Assembly (NCBI GenBank): GCA_019828595.1
Contig: JAHQRK010000010.1
Location: forward strand, 2,294,001-2,358,000
Length of the DNA stretch: 64,000 bases
Direction: 5' to 3'
Origin: Aphanomyces cochlioides
Taxonomy: Eukaryota > Oomycota > Saprolegniomycetes > Saprolegniales > Verrucalvaceae
This document shows, in pieces, positions 48,505 through 60,500 of this stretch. The position numbers and the translations under genes were made by a program. The notes under the pieces are model-generated. The model saw nothing but the letters and a program-made list of their open reading frames with translations. It was not told the DNA's origin and ran no database searches. Numbering within the stretch: the stretch's first letter is position 1; each line of letters starts with the position of its first letter.

Positions 48505-50783
48505 TTAACTGATCTGGACACCTTTGAGGCTCTTGGCAGCGACCGGTCCAGCCGAGGTGAGGATTACTTGGCCCTTGTAAGTGGCTTGACCCAACTCGTT
48601 GGTCTTGAGGTCCACGCTCATCTTTTCCCATACCTTTTGCTTCTTCATTTGGCCCTCTGAGACGGGATCGCCGCTTTCGGAAGGGACAAACACACGTTCA
48701 CCATTGGCAGCTCCGGTAGGGGGTTCGATGAATTCAACTTGATCGTGCACTTCGTTCGAAGCGCAGAGAACCATGCCGTTGGATTTGAAGCCAGCCAATT
48801 TGGCAGCCTTAATGTTGAGAAGCACAAGCACCTTTCGGTCTTGCATTTCTTCAAGAGTATAGAATTGTCGCAAGCCCGAGGCGATTTGCACTGGGGCGTC
48901 AAAGCCCACGTCAATTTCTTCACAGTAGAGCTTGTCGCTGTCTGGGTGATTCCACACTTTGACAATTGTGCCGACGCGGATTTCGCACGATGCAAACAAG
49001 GGCAATTCTTCCTTAAATTTCTTCACAACAGGAGCTGCGGCGGCTTTCTTCTTTTGTTCTTCAGCAGCTTTTTCATCGTCGGATTTGATCTATGCCGAGT
49101 GAAATGAATACAACGATAATTCGGCATAGTTCAAACCTTTTCAAATAAAATATCATCCTTGGTCACTTCCTTGATTGGCGTACCAACAACCAAATTGTCA
49201 AAACGAGGGCTTAAGTGAGGCAAAGTCGTCGGGGCTGCGTTCAAAAATCCAAAAATACGTTCAGCAGTTGTTGGCATGAAAGGAATCATGAAATGGGCAA
49301 ATATGTAAATCGCTTCCAAGACCTAGGAAAACAGCGTAAGCCGCGGCAAGTTGTCTTGTAAATTTACTGTTCGGACGACGACCAATCGCGTGTGCTCATC
49401 AGGAACATGCCAAGGAGCAGAAGTGGTCAAGTAACCATTGGTCGCGCGAACCACTTCAATAAATCGGAAACAAGCTTCTTGCAAAGCATAGTTTTGGAAA
49501 GCTTCTTCCGTGGCGTTACGCAATGCTTCAACGTCAAAGCAAGGTGTGGCCACCACATCGGGTACTTTGCCTCCAGCATACTTAACAGCCAGAGTCAAGC
49601 CACGATGGATCAGGTTGCCTAATGCATCAGCCAATTCGGCATTGTGAATGTTCGCAAATTCTTCTTCAGAGAATGGCATGTCCGAGCCATACTTCGAGCC
49701 ACGAACAACAAAATAGCGGAACGATTCAAGGCCGAACTAATTGAACAAAGAACTGTGAAAAAGCAGCAAAGAAAAACAAACCTTGGATATCATGTCATAT
49801 GGATCCACAACGTTGCCGATTGACTTGCTCATCTTGGAACCATCACGTGCATTGACGAAGCCGTGAGCAAAAACACGTTTCGGCAATGGGAAGCCAGCAC
49901 TCATAAGAATGCAAGGCCAAATTACACTGTGGAACCAGGTGATATCCTTGCCAATAATGTGTACACTGGCAGGCCAATACTTAGCCAGTTCGCCATTGGG
50001 ATAATCAATGGCGCTCATGTAGTTCGATAGAGCATCAAACCAGACATACATGACATGTGAAGGGTCATTGGGGAGCGGGATGCCGTGCGTAAATGTCGTG
50101 CGAGAGGTGGATAAATCCAACAAAGGCTCTTCGAGGCGCTTCAATATGACCTGACGATGAGTTTCTGGCTGCAAAAATTCAGGATGTTCATGAAAGTGGG
50201 CAATCAATCGTTCCTGATACTTGGACATGCGGAAGAAGTAGGACGATTCTTGCATCTTTTTCAACGGGAGTCCAGACGTTGGGTCCTTGTAGTCGGTCAA
50301 TTGAGCTTCGTTTTCAGTGACAAAGGTTTCTTCACGAACATTGTACCAGCCTTCGTACGTGCCCTTGTAAATATCACCATTTTTATCCGCACAGTCAAAG
50401 ATGTATTGGACAAACTTTTTGTGCTTCTCGCTGGTGGTGCGGATAAAGTCATCGTTCGACATGTTCAAGTCCTTGGCCAATTGCTGAAAGATGCCGGAGT
50501 ACTTGTCGCACAATTCAATCGGCGTCATGCCTTGTGCTTCGGCCGTTTGGGCAATCTTTTGTCCATGTTCGTCCGTGCCTGTGAGAAAAAACACATCGCG
50601 GCCATACGTGCGGTGGTAACGCGCTATCACATCGGCCGTCACGTTTTCATACGCGTGGCCTATGTGGGGCGTTCCATTCGTGTAGTGGATAGCCGTCGTG
50701 ATGTAGAACTTTTCCTTCTCTTCTTCGTGGAGCTTGACGTCGTTCACGTCGAGTGCATTCAAACTTGTCTTGATGTCTTCCAT
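48505..50783 (-). CDS. Methionyl-tRNA synthetase, cytosolic type with C-terminal tRNA-binding domain
   Basis: Four exons on the minus strand: 49782..50783, 49368..49736, 49137..49322 and 48505..49089, with introns of 45, 45 and 47 nt, giving 713 residues in frame. Class I synthetase: HIGH at 40-43 (GTPHIGHAY) and KMSKS at 317-321 (GSKMSKSIGN), which activate methionine with ATP and charge initiator and elongator tRNA-Met. After a Lys/Ala-rich linker, residues about 545-713 form an EMAP-II/Trbp111-type tRNA-binding domain (FASCEIRVGTIVKVWNHPDSDKLY). Start: ATG 50783; the frame extends upstream to a splice-acceptor-like ATTGCAG at about 50810, so a short further 5' exon is possible. Confidence 0.9.
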
Positions 50784-51679
50784 CTCTTCCTTACTTCTCT
50801 CCAAGACCTGCAATTTGAAAATGATAGTCGAACCAGCCGATTTCCTATTTAGGAATTTTTCAGCAGATTTTTGTAAAAATTTAAAAATGTTTGGTTGAAG
50901 TGAGAAAACATGTTCTTGTGGTCATCGGCCAACGCGGCGACATCAACAACCGTGAAAGCCGCCGAAGATTGAGAAAGTGCTCGTAGGGCAGTCGACGACA
51001 GTGATGGTACGTAGTTCCTCCAGTTCCTGTGGTTGTGCTTTGTTTATTGTGGTTGCTTTGGTGCCTGTAAGAACGACAAATCTGACGACTGAGATCTTGG
51101 ACTTTTCCCACCAAGTAGAGTTTGCAGCCTTTGCAGTTCCCGTGATAATTACATAGTTGATATGCTATAGGATTTGTGGGACTTATTGATTACCGATAAG
51201 GCGACGACGACAGCTTGGTTTGAACAAACAGAGCAATCACGAACTAAATCACGCAGCAGGCCAGACTGACTGACTGTTGTGACGCTTTCAGATCCATCCA
51301 CCCTTTCGACGAGGGAAGAAGAAAAGGCAGAGGACTAATATGGTCCATGCTTTGCAGTATCAGCTCCCTTGAAAGATTTGGAGTCATGGACACAATTCTA
51401 GTGATGATGTCGGTCCACAACACACGACGCACTATCTGTGTCCAATTGGGAAGAAGACACATTCCAAGCTTATTTATAGCTGCTCAGCAGGCTCGATGAA
51501 GAAACAGTCGAAAGACATGCAGGGCAATCTATGGAGTGCTTACCAAGTCGATCCCACCGAGACAGTTGGGAAATATACTAGGCAGTTGAGATCGTCTTGT
51601 CCCACGTGGAGGCTTCTTCTCGTTGGGCATTGATCCGTCCGTTGTGGAGAATTTTCCTTTGAAATGCCCACATTTGAAT
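50784..51679. other. Divergent spacer between MetRS and the vWA protein
   Basis: No gene supported. A 77-codon minus frame (50881..51114) lacks a credible function and could be 5' UTR or an untranslated upstream exon of MetRS. Divergent promoters are expected here. Confidence 0.4.
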
Positions 51680-54600
51680 ATGCTGTCGCTCTTTAGTTCG
51701 TTGACAAGCCACGTCGAGTGTTTCCACATTGCCCGCTTGATTGCGACCGACGACGAAGGCGAGACTGTGTTTCAGCCGGCGCTGATCGACGACAAGCTAT
51801 TTGATTTCTTGCGAGCTATCCATGTTTTTCCAGCAGCGACGAAATCCTATACCCAACACGAAGCCATGGACTTTCTGGGTCAATATTTGAACGAGAATGC
51901 TGGAGCAGGCCAGCAAAGCGGCGTGGATGTGATGGCTTACTTTGGAAAGCAAGCTGCAGTCCAGGACCAATTGACCTCTGCTGGATGGTGGCCAAACAAG
52001 GAAATCGCCCCTGGATTATCCTCCGAAGCTGAAGGCGTCTATTGTTTGAGCTCCGCACACAATGGAACGACGCGCGTTGTTGTGTTTGCTTGGCTAGGAG
52101 ACGCCTCGTTTACAGCTGGGTTGGTGCGTCCGACGTATGTGCTGCGTGTATTGACGCGGTTAGCATCGTCAGTGGTGTTCTGCTTGACAGACGATGATAT
52201 TGCTCAAGCGAAGACAGCCACAAAGGAATTAGCAGCTCCCTTGTCGTCCAAAAAACTCTCCGTGTCGCTTTCTGTCCACACAGTGCCAGTGGAGGAAAAC
52301 AAAATCCAATGCACAATCAACTACGAAGCTGGTTGGGGTGACCAGTTTGAAGGAGGGGTACTTATCGCTGGTCCTGTCGTGTCTATAGCAGTCGTGACTT
52401 GTACAGCAACGGACAGCACAACGTATACGACGAAATCTTTCGAGTCTGCCCTTGAATTTGCAGTCTGGCTGGATGAAATAATGGACACCAAGGCAGTGGA
52501 GCTTCAATGTGGATTGCCTACAGCGTATATGGCGAGTGCAATGCAATATCGCAAAGATTTTCCAGTCCATGTGATGCATTGGTCGTCGAATGACACGATG
52601 GAACAGACAGCTTCCCATGCAGCCGATCGATATGTTATGGATCAAGTGGCTGAGCTGAAGGAACGTTGCGAAGAGAATACGGAAGTGGTATTTTACCAGA
52701 AAATTGTCAGTGCCGACCAAGAAAAAGCTGCATTTGAAGCCTTGCAGAAGGATTTAGATGAAGTCCGTCGGTGGTACGCAAGAGCCAACAAAGATCCTCG
52801 CAGCAAAATTTTTGACTTTCGCTCGTCAATTGATGAATGTGTGAATAACCATTATTTCCGATTGGTCAAACAAGAAAAGGCTAAAGAAGCTGGCGCGTTT
52901 GGCAAATTTCAATATTGGTTCAGCTCTCCTGACGCTGTTTCATTTCCTTACTTAGCTCAGAGCGACTTGGTCAAAAAGGCAGTAGAGGACGCCAAGAGTG
53001 AATTGGCCGATCTGCGTCAACGATGGAGTCAAAATCTTCAGCACGTCTTGCTGCACAAGAAGGTGCTGGCTGTCCTTGTGGTGGAAGCTCGAGCAGCTTT
53101 AATGCAGCGGGCTCTAAAGCTTCAAAAAGATGAGGCGATAAGAAAAGCGTTTGCAGCGATGATTGATCGGAACAATTCACTGCGGTCAAGTCTCCACAAG
53201 GTGATTCTGTCGTCATTTAACGAACGCACTTCAAATTTGTCGATTGCCCATCTCAAGGTTGAGAACATATCAAATATGCTGACGCTGTACGAATGCGAAA
53301 AGAAGATACCGACATTTCAAGGCCATGTTAGTCTGCCCCCAACTGCTGAAGTGATATTCATCACCCGGGGCAACAATATTTGTATTGTTGTCTATAGTCT
53401 GGAAAACGACGAAGCCACTCACGTTGCGGCCTACAAACATTACAAGACAAGCAAGTGTTTACTAGACCGCGTGATTCCTTCAGCAGTTCTTTTATGCAGC
53501 TTTGATCCAACGTCTCGTGTTTTGGCTTTACTCCACTCGAAATGTCTTGTTGATATTTATGTCTTCAACAAATCCTTTAAGTCACTGGATCGAATTGATG
53601 GTGTCAATTTAATGTTATTGCGGCTGGATCCTCCGTACAATCATATCGTGGTATTTGGTGGGTCAACTCTGGGAATGACCGTGATGGACCACGCCGGCCG
53701 TATTCAGTCGTATTTCGTTCAGACGAAGAAGATTTCAACGTTGATTGACGATGCATCGATTGCAAATGGTGATACCAAAATGATTAGCTGGCATACTGGT
53801 TCAATGGTTGTTCTGTTGACTCCACGCACAGTTCGACACGACTATTACGATGTTGAAGTCCAAACCATAGATTCAACCGACAATGCGATGCAACCTAAGA
53901 CAAAATTAGTACTCCCCAGGGCAATAGACTGGCGTCGTTGTTCCATCCAGTGGACGGGTGAGACTTTGGTTTGTTTTGACCCAGACAGCACCCGCGTACG
54001 AATATGGACGCTTCGTTTAGCGACGAGCAAAGCCGTTTGCCAGATGGAAGGAATTGAAACCGAGGCAACTGAGCCGAGTCCATTGGAAACACATCCATTA
54101 AGATCACTGTACCATTTATTCGAAACTGGAACCTGGTCGGACCTGATTGCTCCCACGAAGTTACTTTCAGGGCCTCTACATGTTCAAATTCGTGGTGAAA
54201 AACATGGCCAAGATGTAGTGAAGGCTGTCTTATCGATTCTCATGAAAGACCTTCAAGTCGAGAACAAGGGACTGATTTCAATGAATCTCGAGAGCGTATG
54301 CACAATTCTCGAGGATGAACCACCTATGTGGAGTGGCAGTACGGTTTCAGTATCTCTGTGGATCTTTGAGCTTGTAAACCTCGTACCTGTGCAGATTTGC
54401 CGCATTCGAAACAATCGACTCATTCTTGTCACAAATGGACGCGATGAAATAGAATTGAAAGTTGGCTTTGATGTACACGAAGTCGCACGCTCTATCGATT
54501 TTGGTTTCATTTCAGCTCTTTTGCATCATTGGAGTGGACGAGTTGTAGTCGTTAGTTCAATGGGAAAACACAAGAATGATGAAAACATTCGCAATGTCCT

Positions 54601-57412
54601 GGGGAATGTATTCGCGGCCAAAAGAGAAGATGACATGGATGGTGTCTGGCTCGCAGTAAAAATTGTAGGAAGCCAATTGCTTGTGGCTTTGGATTTTGAA
54701 GCATCATGTGAGCGATCCGCCCAAGAACAAATCTTTTTATCAGTCTTGAACGCAGCTATCTCCTGTCTTTCTATCATCCAGATTGATTCGAGCTGTGGCA
54801 AAGATGTCGACTCTGTGTTCATAGCTTTTCAACGTGGAGTGAGTTTGATGAAGGATGACTCGAGATTTTTTCGCGGCAAATTGTATTTACACGCCACAGA
54901 CTCGAATGCAAACGAACAAGAGGCGGTGATTTCGACGATTCGAGATAAGCTCAGCGTGATTCTACATGAAAGCCACGCAGCGAATTTTGTCTCCACAATG
55001 TATGATGGTCACGTTGATATTACATGCGCCGCTCCGCTGGGTCATTTCGACCATGTTGACGCTTTGGACGATGGATCTGAACTGGCTGCAGTGCATCACA
55101 CTCAGCCATATGGCAGTGGAACGGAATTTCACGACTCCTTGGCGGTGGTGTTGTCCAAACTCTGCTTGATGGACTGGACGAAAATTCAAGGACCATTGAT
55201 GATTCCATTCACAAGAAATGAGCTCCACGATCAAATTCGCATGGCGATTCTTTGTGGCAAAGTAAGTCACGGAAGTTTAGCCCAAGGTGATTTAGCAGCG
55301 CATGTGTCAGAGTGGATTACTCCTTTTGCGGATAGTACATTGTGGAAAGAGCTTCCAGAGGACGAGTCGCTCGAATTTGATTTGAATTTGGATGTCGAGA
55401 CTTTACGATCTTTACCTGACGCAAAAGCAATTATGTTGCGCTTTTTCAAGCTCTACCTCGATTTTGTTCAGATACCACGAAATGCATCCACGGAGAAAGA
55501 ATTTGACAGAGTGTGGAATGGATTAGTTTTGCGTCGAGAACTGCTTGTTCGACAGTGGCTAGCCAAACTTCCTTCAGTTGGCCGCAACGAAATAGACGAC
55601 ATGGACACTTGTCTCCTCAAATTGAAACAGCTCTTGCGACGATGCCAACATTCGTGTGATCAATGTAATCTTGGCTGCTTTGAAAGCTTTGCGCACAACC
55701 AAAGTGTGCCTCATGATTGTGGAACAAACCACAACTGTACTGGAAGCTGTGCATATTGCACTCGTCCCATAGTTTGTTCGTTTCAAGCTGGTCATGCTGG
55801 AAAATGTAATTGCGCAAAGTATGGTCACACTTGTCTTGGACTGTGTGGTCTCCCAGAAGCATTCAATTGTGAAAAGATTTGTCGCCTGGATGTCGATCAC
55901 GATGGTGCCCATTCTTGTGGAATTCGTTTGCATTTGTGTGGTCAGCCATGTGTAGCTGTGGGTTGTCGCGGAGTGTGTACCATGCCATATGAGACGTCAC
56001 ACACGCATCACCAATGCAACGAACAGACTTGTCAGCAAAAATGTGTCGCGCCGGGCTGTGACCGAACTTGCGGTGAAAAAGATCATTTTCATCCGACTGG
56101 AGCGCCTCATCTATGTGGCCAACCCCATCGCTGTCCAGTTGAGTGTACTAAAGAGGGTGTATGTGAGCTGACTGTTCAAGTTGAAAGTTGCGAGAATGAA
56201 AGACTTGTCAGCCAAATGATTGGCTCCAAGCGCAAGTGCTCCAAGATGTTGGCTGCCAATGCAACATCACACAGTAGTCCACATGAATGTGAAATTGCGA
56301 CGCATTATTGCGCTGAGCAATGCCCCTATTGCCAGTACTTTTGCGATCAACCCTGTGGCCACGAGGGATTACATCGAACAGCTCATGGAAATTTAAAGGA
56401 AGTGTGTTTTGTGCTTGACGATCGCAAGGTCCACTTTGATACGACAAATGAACGTCGTGTAGCTGAAATGTGTCCGCTCGTGTGCTCCGACGTTGGGCGA
56501 GGCCATGTTCACTTTCAACCGTGCGCACAGCGTGCAAGTAATTGTTTGGCGACTGACGGGCGAAAGCATTACCAGCAAAAGCTTTCTACTTCGAGCAGCT
56601 TGGATGAAGTTCTTCATGAAACCTATTGGGCTCTGCAAGGTTGGGAGGATCCTGTGACCAGCGCTGCTGAAAAGGAGCTGTTCAAGTTGTGCTCATATAA
56701 ATGCCACTCGATTGAGCACGATGTCAAGGCGCCGTCGTATTGTACCTTGGAGGCATGGCATCAGCCCATGGTGAAATCGGATCTCCGCGCTGCGCAAGCA
56801 AATTGCTCTGTGGTGGAAGGTCATTTGCTCAGTTGCCAGCATGCCGCTCCTCGTGGATTAGCCCATCACATTTTTGTGTTGGCTGTCTCTGGACGTAATC
56901 TTGGTCCAACTTGGCTTGCAGTAACCAATGCAGTGCAAGTCTATTTACAAGATCAAATGGCGAGAAAAGGTGGCTTCGAATGCGGAGATGTTGTTTCCGT
57001 GGTTATTTCTGCTGCTCATGGCGTCATTTTGTCGGAAGCCGAGCCAATTGCCGCTGTCGTGAAGGCCGACTTATCCGTCAAGGAGTTTGGAAGTGATTTA
57101 GACATGGGATTTCGTTGTGCGATTGAACTGTTATCACGAAGTCGCCTCCACACGGACTACACGCCAACGCTAGTGTTCTTTTCAGACGGTAGTGCCGGGA
57201 AGGATGGCGTAGGCTTGGCTGACCATCTTGTTGCCAACTATGCGCTGTACAATTTATTGTGCTACGTAGTCGCCTTCGGAAATGCCGACCAAGAATCGCT
57301 CAAACAATTAAATCGTCACCTTCATGGAGTTTATTGGCCTGCCGTGTCTGAAATTGATTTGAAAAATGCTTTCAAGTCCATCTCAGCGCGCGAATACGCT
57401 CGGACTGGTTAG
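51680..57412 (+). CDS. Giant Cys-rich zinc-finger/vWA-like protein
   Basis: This is an uninterrupted 1,910-residue frame from ATG 51680. The first ~1,320 residues have no domain I recognise; they include an acidic/charged helical region (about 340-540) and a possible beta-propeller-like central part. Residues about 1,325-1,620 are very rich in Cys and His (CNLGCFESF, CGTNHNCTGSCAYC, HTCLGLCGLPEAFNCEKIC, CGQPHRCPVEC, CPYCQYFCDQPCGHEGLH) with NFX1-type spacing, so several zinc ions are likely. The last ~180 resemble a von Willebrand A domain (HIFVLAVSGRN..., VFFSDGSAGKDG), but the metal-site Asp of DxSxS is Ala. This order, Cys-rich array then vWA, is seen at the C-terminus of VLIG-like giant GTPases in fungi and oomycetes; no GTPase domain is seen here. 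Confidence 0.7.
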   Translation: MLSLFSSLTSHVECFHIARLIATDDEGETVFQPALIDDKLFDFLRAIHVFPAATKSYTQHEAMDFLGQYLNENAGAGQQSGVDVMAYFGKQAAVQDQLTSAGWWPNKEIAPGLSSEAEGVYCLSSAHNGTTRVVVFAWLGDASFTAGLVRPTYVLRVLTRLASSVVFCLTDDDIAQAKTATKELAAPLSSKKLSVSLSVHTVPVEENKIQCTINYEAGWGDQFEGGVLIAGPVVSIAVVTCTATDSTTYTTKSFESALEFAVWLDEIMDTKAVELQCGLPTAYMASAMQYRKDFPVHVMHWSSNDTMEQTASHAADRYVMDQVAELKERCEENTEVVFYQKIVSADQEKAAFEALQKDLDEVRRWYARANKDPRSKIFDFRSSIDECVNNHYFRLVKQEKAKEAGAFGKFQYWFSSPDAVSFPYLAQSDLVKKAVEDAKSELADLRQRWSQNLQHVLLHKKVLAVLVVEARAALMQRALKLQKDEAIRKAFAAMIDRNNSLRSSLHKVILSSFNERTSNLSIAHLKVENISNMLTLYECEKKIPTFQGHVSLPPTAEVIFITRGNNICIVVYSLENDEATHVAAYKHYKTSKCLLDRVIPSAVLLCSFDPTSRVLALLHSKCLVDIYVFNKSFKSLDRIDGVNLMLLRLDPPYNHIVVFGGSTLGMTVMDHAGRIQSYFVQTKKISTLIDDASIANGDTKMISWHTGSMVVLLTPRTVRHDYYDVEVQTIDSTDNAMQPKTKLVLPRAIDWRRCSIQWTGETLVCFDPDSTRVRIWTLRLATSKAVCQMEGIETEATEPSPLETHPLRSLYHLFETGTWSDLIAPTKLLSGPLHVQIRGEKHGQDVVKAVLSILMKDLQVENKGLISMNLESVCTILEDEPPMWSGSTVSVSLWIFELVNLVPVQICRIRNNRLILVTNGRDEIELKVGFDVHEVARSIDFGFISALLHHWSGRVVVVSSMGKHKNDENIRNVLGNVFAAKREDDMDGVWLAVKIVGSQLLVALDFEASCERSAQEQIFLSVLNAAISCLSIIQIDSSCGKDVDSVFIAFQRGVSLMKDDSRFFRGKLYLHATDSNANEQEAVISTIRDKLSVILHESHAANFVSTMYDGHVDITCAAPLGHFDHVDALDDGSELAAVHHTQPYGSGTEFHDSLAVVLSKLCLMDWTKIQGPLMIPFTRNELHDQIRMAILCGKVSHGSLAQGDLAAHVSEWITPFADSTLWKELPEDESLEFDLNLDVETLRSLPDAKAIMLRFFKLYLDFVQIPRNASTEKEFDRVWNGLVLRRELLVRQWLAKLPSVGRNEIDDMDTCLLKLKQLLRRCQHSCDQCNLGCFESFAHNQSVPHDCGTNHNCTGSCAYCTRPIVCSFQAGHAGKCNCAKYGHTCLGLCGLPEAFNCEKICRLDVDHDGAHSCGIRLHLCGQPCVAVGCRGVCTMPYETSHTHHQCNEQTCQQKCVAPGCDRTCGEKDHFHPTGAPHLCGQPHRCPVECTKEGVCELTVQVESCENERLVSQMIGSKRKCSKMLAANATSHSSPHECEIATHYCAEQCPYCQYFCDQPCGHEGLHRTAHGNLKEVCFVLDDRKVHFDTTNERRVAEMCPLVCSDVGRGHVHFQPCAQRASNCLATDGRKHYQQKLSTSSSLDEVLHETYWALQGWEDPVTSAAEKELFKLCSYKCHSIEHDVKAPSYCTLEAWHQPMVKSDLRAAQANCSVVEGHLLSCQHAAPRGLAHHIFVLAVSGRNLGPTWLAVTNAVQVYLQDQMARKGGFECGDVVSVVISAAHGVILSEAEPIAAVVKADLSVKEFGSDLDMGFRCAIELLSRSRLHTDYTPTLVFFSDGSAGKDGVGLADHLVANYALYNLLCYVVAFGNADQESLKQLNRHLHGVYWPAVSEIDLKNAFKSISAREYARTG

Positions 57413-57558
57413 GTGGCTCAGAGAGATATCAAACTCAACTGAATAAAGATTGTGTTCTTTTTTGTTGCCTCGTTTGAACAATTTTGACGATAGGAGGAAA
57501 CTGCAATGCGTTTTTGCATCGGCAACACGCGTCTTAAATTAGCTCTTCACATTGTGAC

Positions 57559-60500
57559 ATGGCCAACAATGTACCGACGTTGTCGGTCGCTGCGAGGGCA
57601 GCCAACTTGAGTGAGTCCATGTTCAAACTTAGTGAGTTAATGAAGCTTCACGACGTGTTTGAGCAGCGAGGGGCGCTCACCGAGAAGCAATTTGTGACGC
57701 ATTTCCATTCCATCCTCGAATCTGACAGCTGGACCCCATCGCAGATTTCCCAGCTCTTCATGAAGATTGATGCCAATTCAGACGGGTCAGTCGACTGGGA
57801 CGAGTTTACAAACTTTATGTTTGTGCACTCGCAGTCAGCGTCGGAAGCAGCAGCACAACTTGCTCGAGTGGCATTTGTTCCCCTCGACGATTATGTAAGC
57901 CACCTGAAGAAATTCACCTTGACTCTGTTTGCTTTCTAGGACGAAACAGCAACACCATCAGGCTCCCAACGGCCTCGCGACGTTATTGTTGCTTTCTTTG
58001 GCTTGTCAAAAGGAGCTCACTTTGTTGGCTGTACAGCTCACGGCCTCGTAACATTGTGGAGCTCGACATTTCAGCTGCAAACATCGTTTCAAGCACTCAT
58101 TTCTGTCGACCGAACCAACGCCGTGACATCTGTGGTGCATTTGTCTGCAAGTAACAAACTGGCCATCACGTCTGTCTCCACAGGTGTCGTCTTGATTGAT
58201 TTAGTTTTGGCTGAAAAATCCAGCCAAACTCATCTCCCGTCAACAGTCTTAGCCCACGCTGCTCCTCTCTGTCTCTGCTCGACTGTCGATGACGACACCA
58301 AGCAAGACGTATTGTATATTGGCGACGACGTTGGATGCATTACGAAAATACGCTTTCATGACCACGGACCATGGCATTTTTGTAGTGGAGATCAGTCGTG
58401 CCATAACAAACCTACAGTTGTCGGTGCCACAATTACACGAGCTACGAGGCATCACGACCATATAACAAAGCTTGTCTTCGTCCCCGATCTCAACAGCCTC
58501 GTATCTGCATCGAGAGATGGCACGATCCAGGTAGACAGAAGCTCTTTCTCGTCCACGTTCCTCAAACACTTTTAGATCATAGATGTGCATCGAGAAGTCA
58601 TGAAGCGAGAGTTTGACCTGCATCGAGGAGCGGTTTATGACGTCGCATGGTGTCGAGAGCCGAAGTTTTTCGCCAGCTGTGGCGTTGAGCGTGATGTTTT
58701 ACTTTGGAATCCCTTCTCTGAAGCCCTTCTCGGCCGGCTACAAGGTCATACTTGTTCGATTCGGTCGGTGGTTTGGAACTCGGAAGGGCTCAATTTGATC
58801 AGCCTGGGGTTGGTTGATGGAGTGAGTACGTCGTAGCATCCCAGCTTGGATTTATCGATCCATTGTGTTCTAGTTCGAGTGTGGGATGTCCGGCAAATGA
58901 AATGCCTCCAGATAATTCACGATGCGAGCCATGAAAAGAGCCACACAAAGTTGATTTACTTTGACGAAATGTCCAAGAACCTCTTGACGTTTTCGACAAC
59001 TATGAACCTTTGGCCGATGCGTCAAGCTGCCGGTGTAGCTGAAACTCTTCAACCGCACGATGAATCCATCACACATTTGCTATTCAATCCTTCATTTGAT
59101 CAACTTGTGAGCATTGGCACTGACGGACATATTGTATTGTGGAATGCCCTTGACGGTAGTGTCATCTCTCATTTCTTCATGGCACACACAACGATCACTG
59201 CTGCGGTACGCCTGTTCCCTTTCGCTTGCCTTTTGTAAGTTCTTATAGGCCTTGGATGACACTGGAAGACGATTGATTACAGGGAGCAACGATGGAACCA
59301 AAGTGACGCTGTGGAATTTTTGCAATGGCTCTCGACTGGCGACTTTACTCAAGAGGCGGCCAACGCCAGTGGACGACGTCAGGGGGAAATTTCAAAATGG
59401 ACAGAGTCAGCGAGGAATCTTGTCTCCTAGAATGAATACTCAGCCACTACAAGCGAGAAAATCCATCTCTAAAGCAAACGAAGTGACGGCCGTAGCCGTT
59501 GTCACGTCTGCAATGCCTCAATCCAACGGACGAGTGTTCGTCCAGAGTAAATACATTCTCAGTGTTGGATGGGACCGCCGCGTCTACGTCTGGCTCGACA
59601 ACGCTGATCAAGACTATCTTTTACGCATGCCTGAAGATCTGTCCATCGGTCACTCAGATGATATTTTATCCATGGCGTTTTGTCCACCAAAGCTTGTTGC
59701 TACTGGAGGAATGGATGGCTACGGTGAGTCATTTAGATCCTGAAAATGTGACTTCACTTGAACGTTAGTCATGCTGTGGGGCCTTAACTCGGGGGATCTC
59801 ATGGCTAAGTTTTCCTGTCAGTCGAGTTCGTATTAGTAAGCGGATGACGACAGTGCTAACGGCGCTAAGTAGGTGTGGAATCACTCTTTTATCCTAGGAA
59901 ACTTGGTCTCTTGATCGCAACCACGAGCAGCGCGTCAATTATGTTATTTAATGCCCGCTTTAGTCTTCACCACGCAACGTTTGAACTGAGCCATGTCGTC
60001 GACTCTGAAATTCGTGTGATTAAAAGTGATACCGACGGGACATTGATCGTCACAGCCTTGGCATGTGGCTCTGTGTGCGTATTTGGCATTGGTGATCCTC
60101 AACTGGTGCCAATGCAGCTCCACCAATTCCATCGATGGAAAGCTCACGACGGCGACATTCACAGCATGGAATTCATTGAAGTGACGCACTTGCTCGATTC
60201 ATTTGTCGTGACAGCCAGCCAAACCAATATGAAACTTTGGACACTGGGCGGGACTTTAGTTGGACAGTATGGCCGAGACAAATGGCTCCTGCACGATCGC
60301 TTTGTACGCAGTTTAAGAGTTCCATTTGAGCCTGATCGAGTTGACATCCAAGCCACTGAGGGCGAGGTACCTTGTAATTAGAGCTCTTAGCTTTATCAAT
60401 CGACTAGGGCCATCCGCAATCCATTGAGATGTACTCGAAGGAAGTGGCGCGGATAGCTTCAAGAGGACCACCGGTTATCAACGATGTATGGAGCCGCCAT

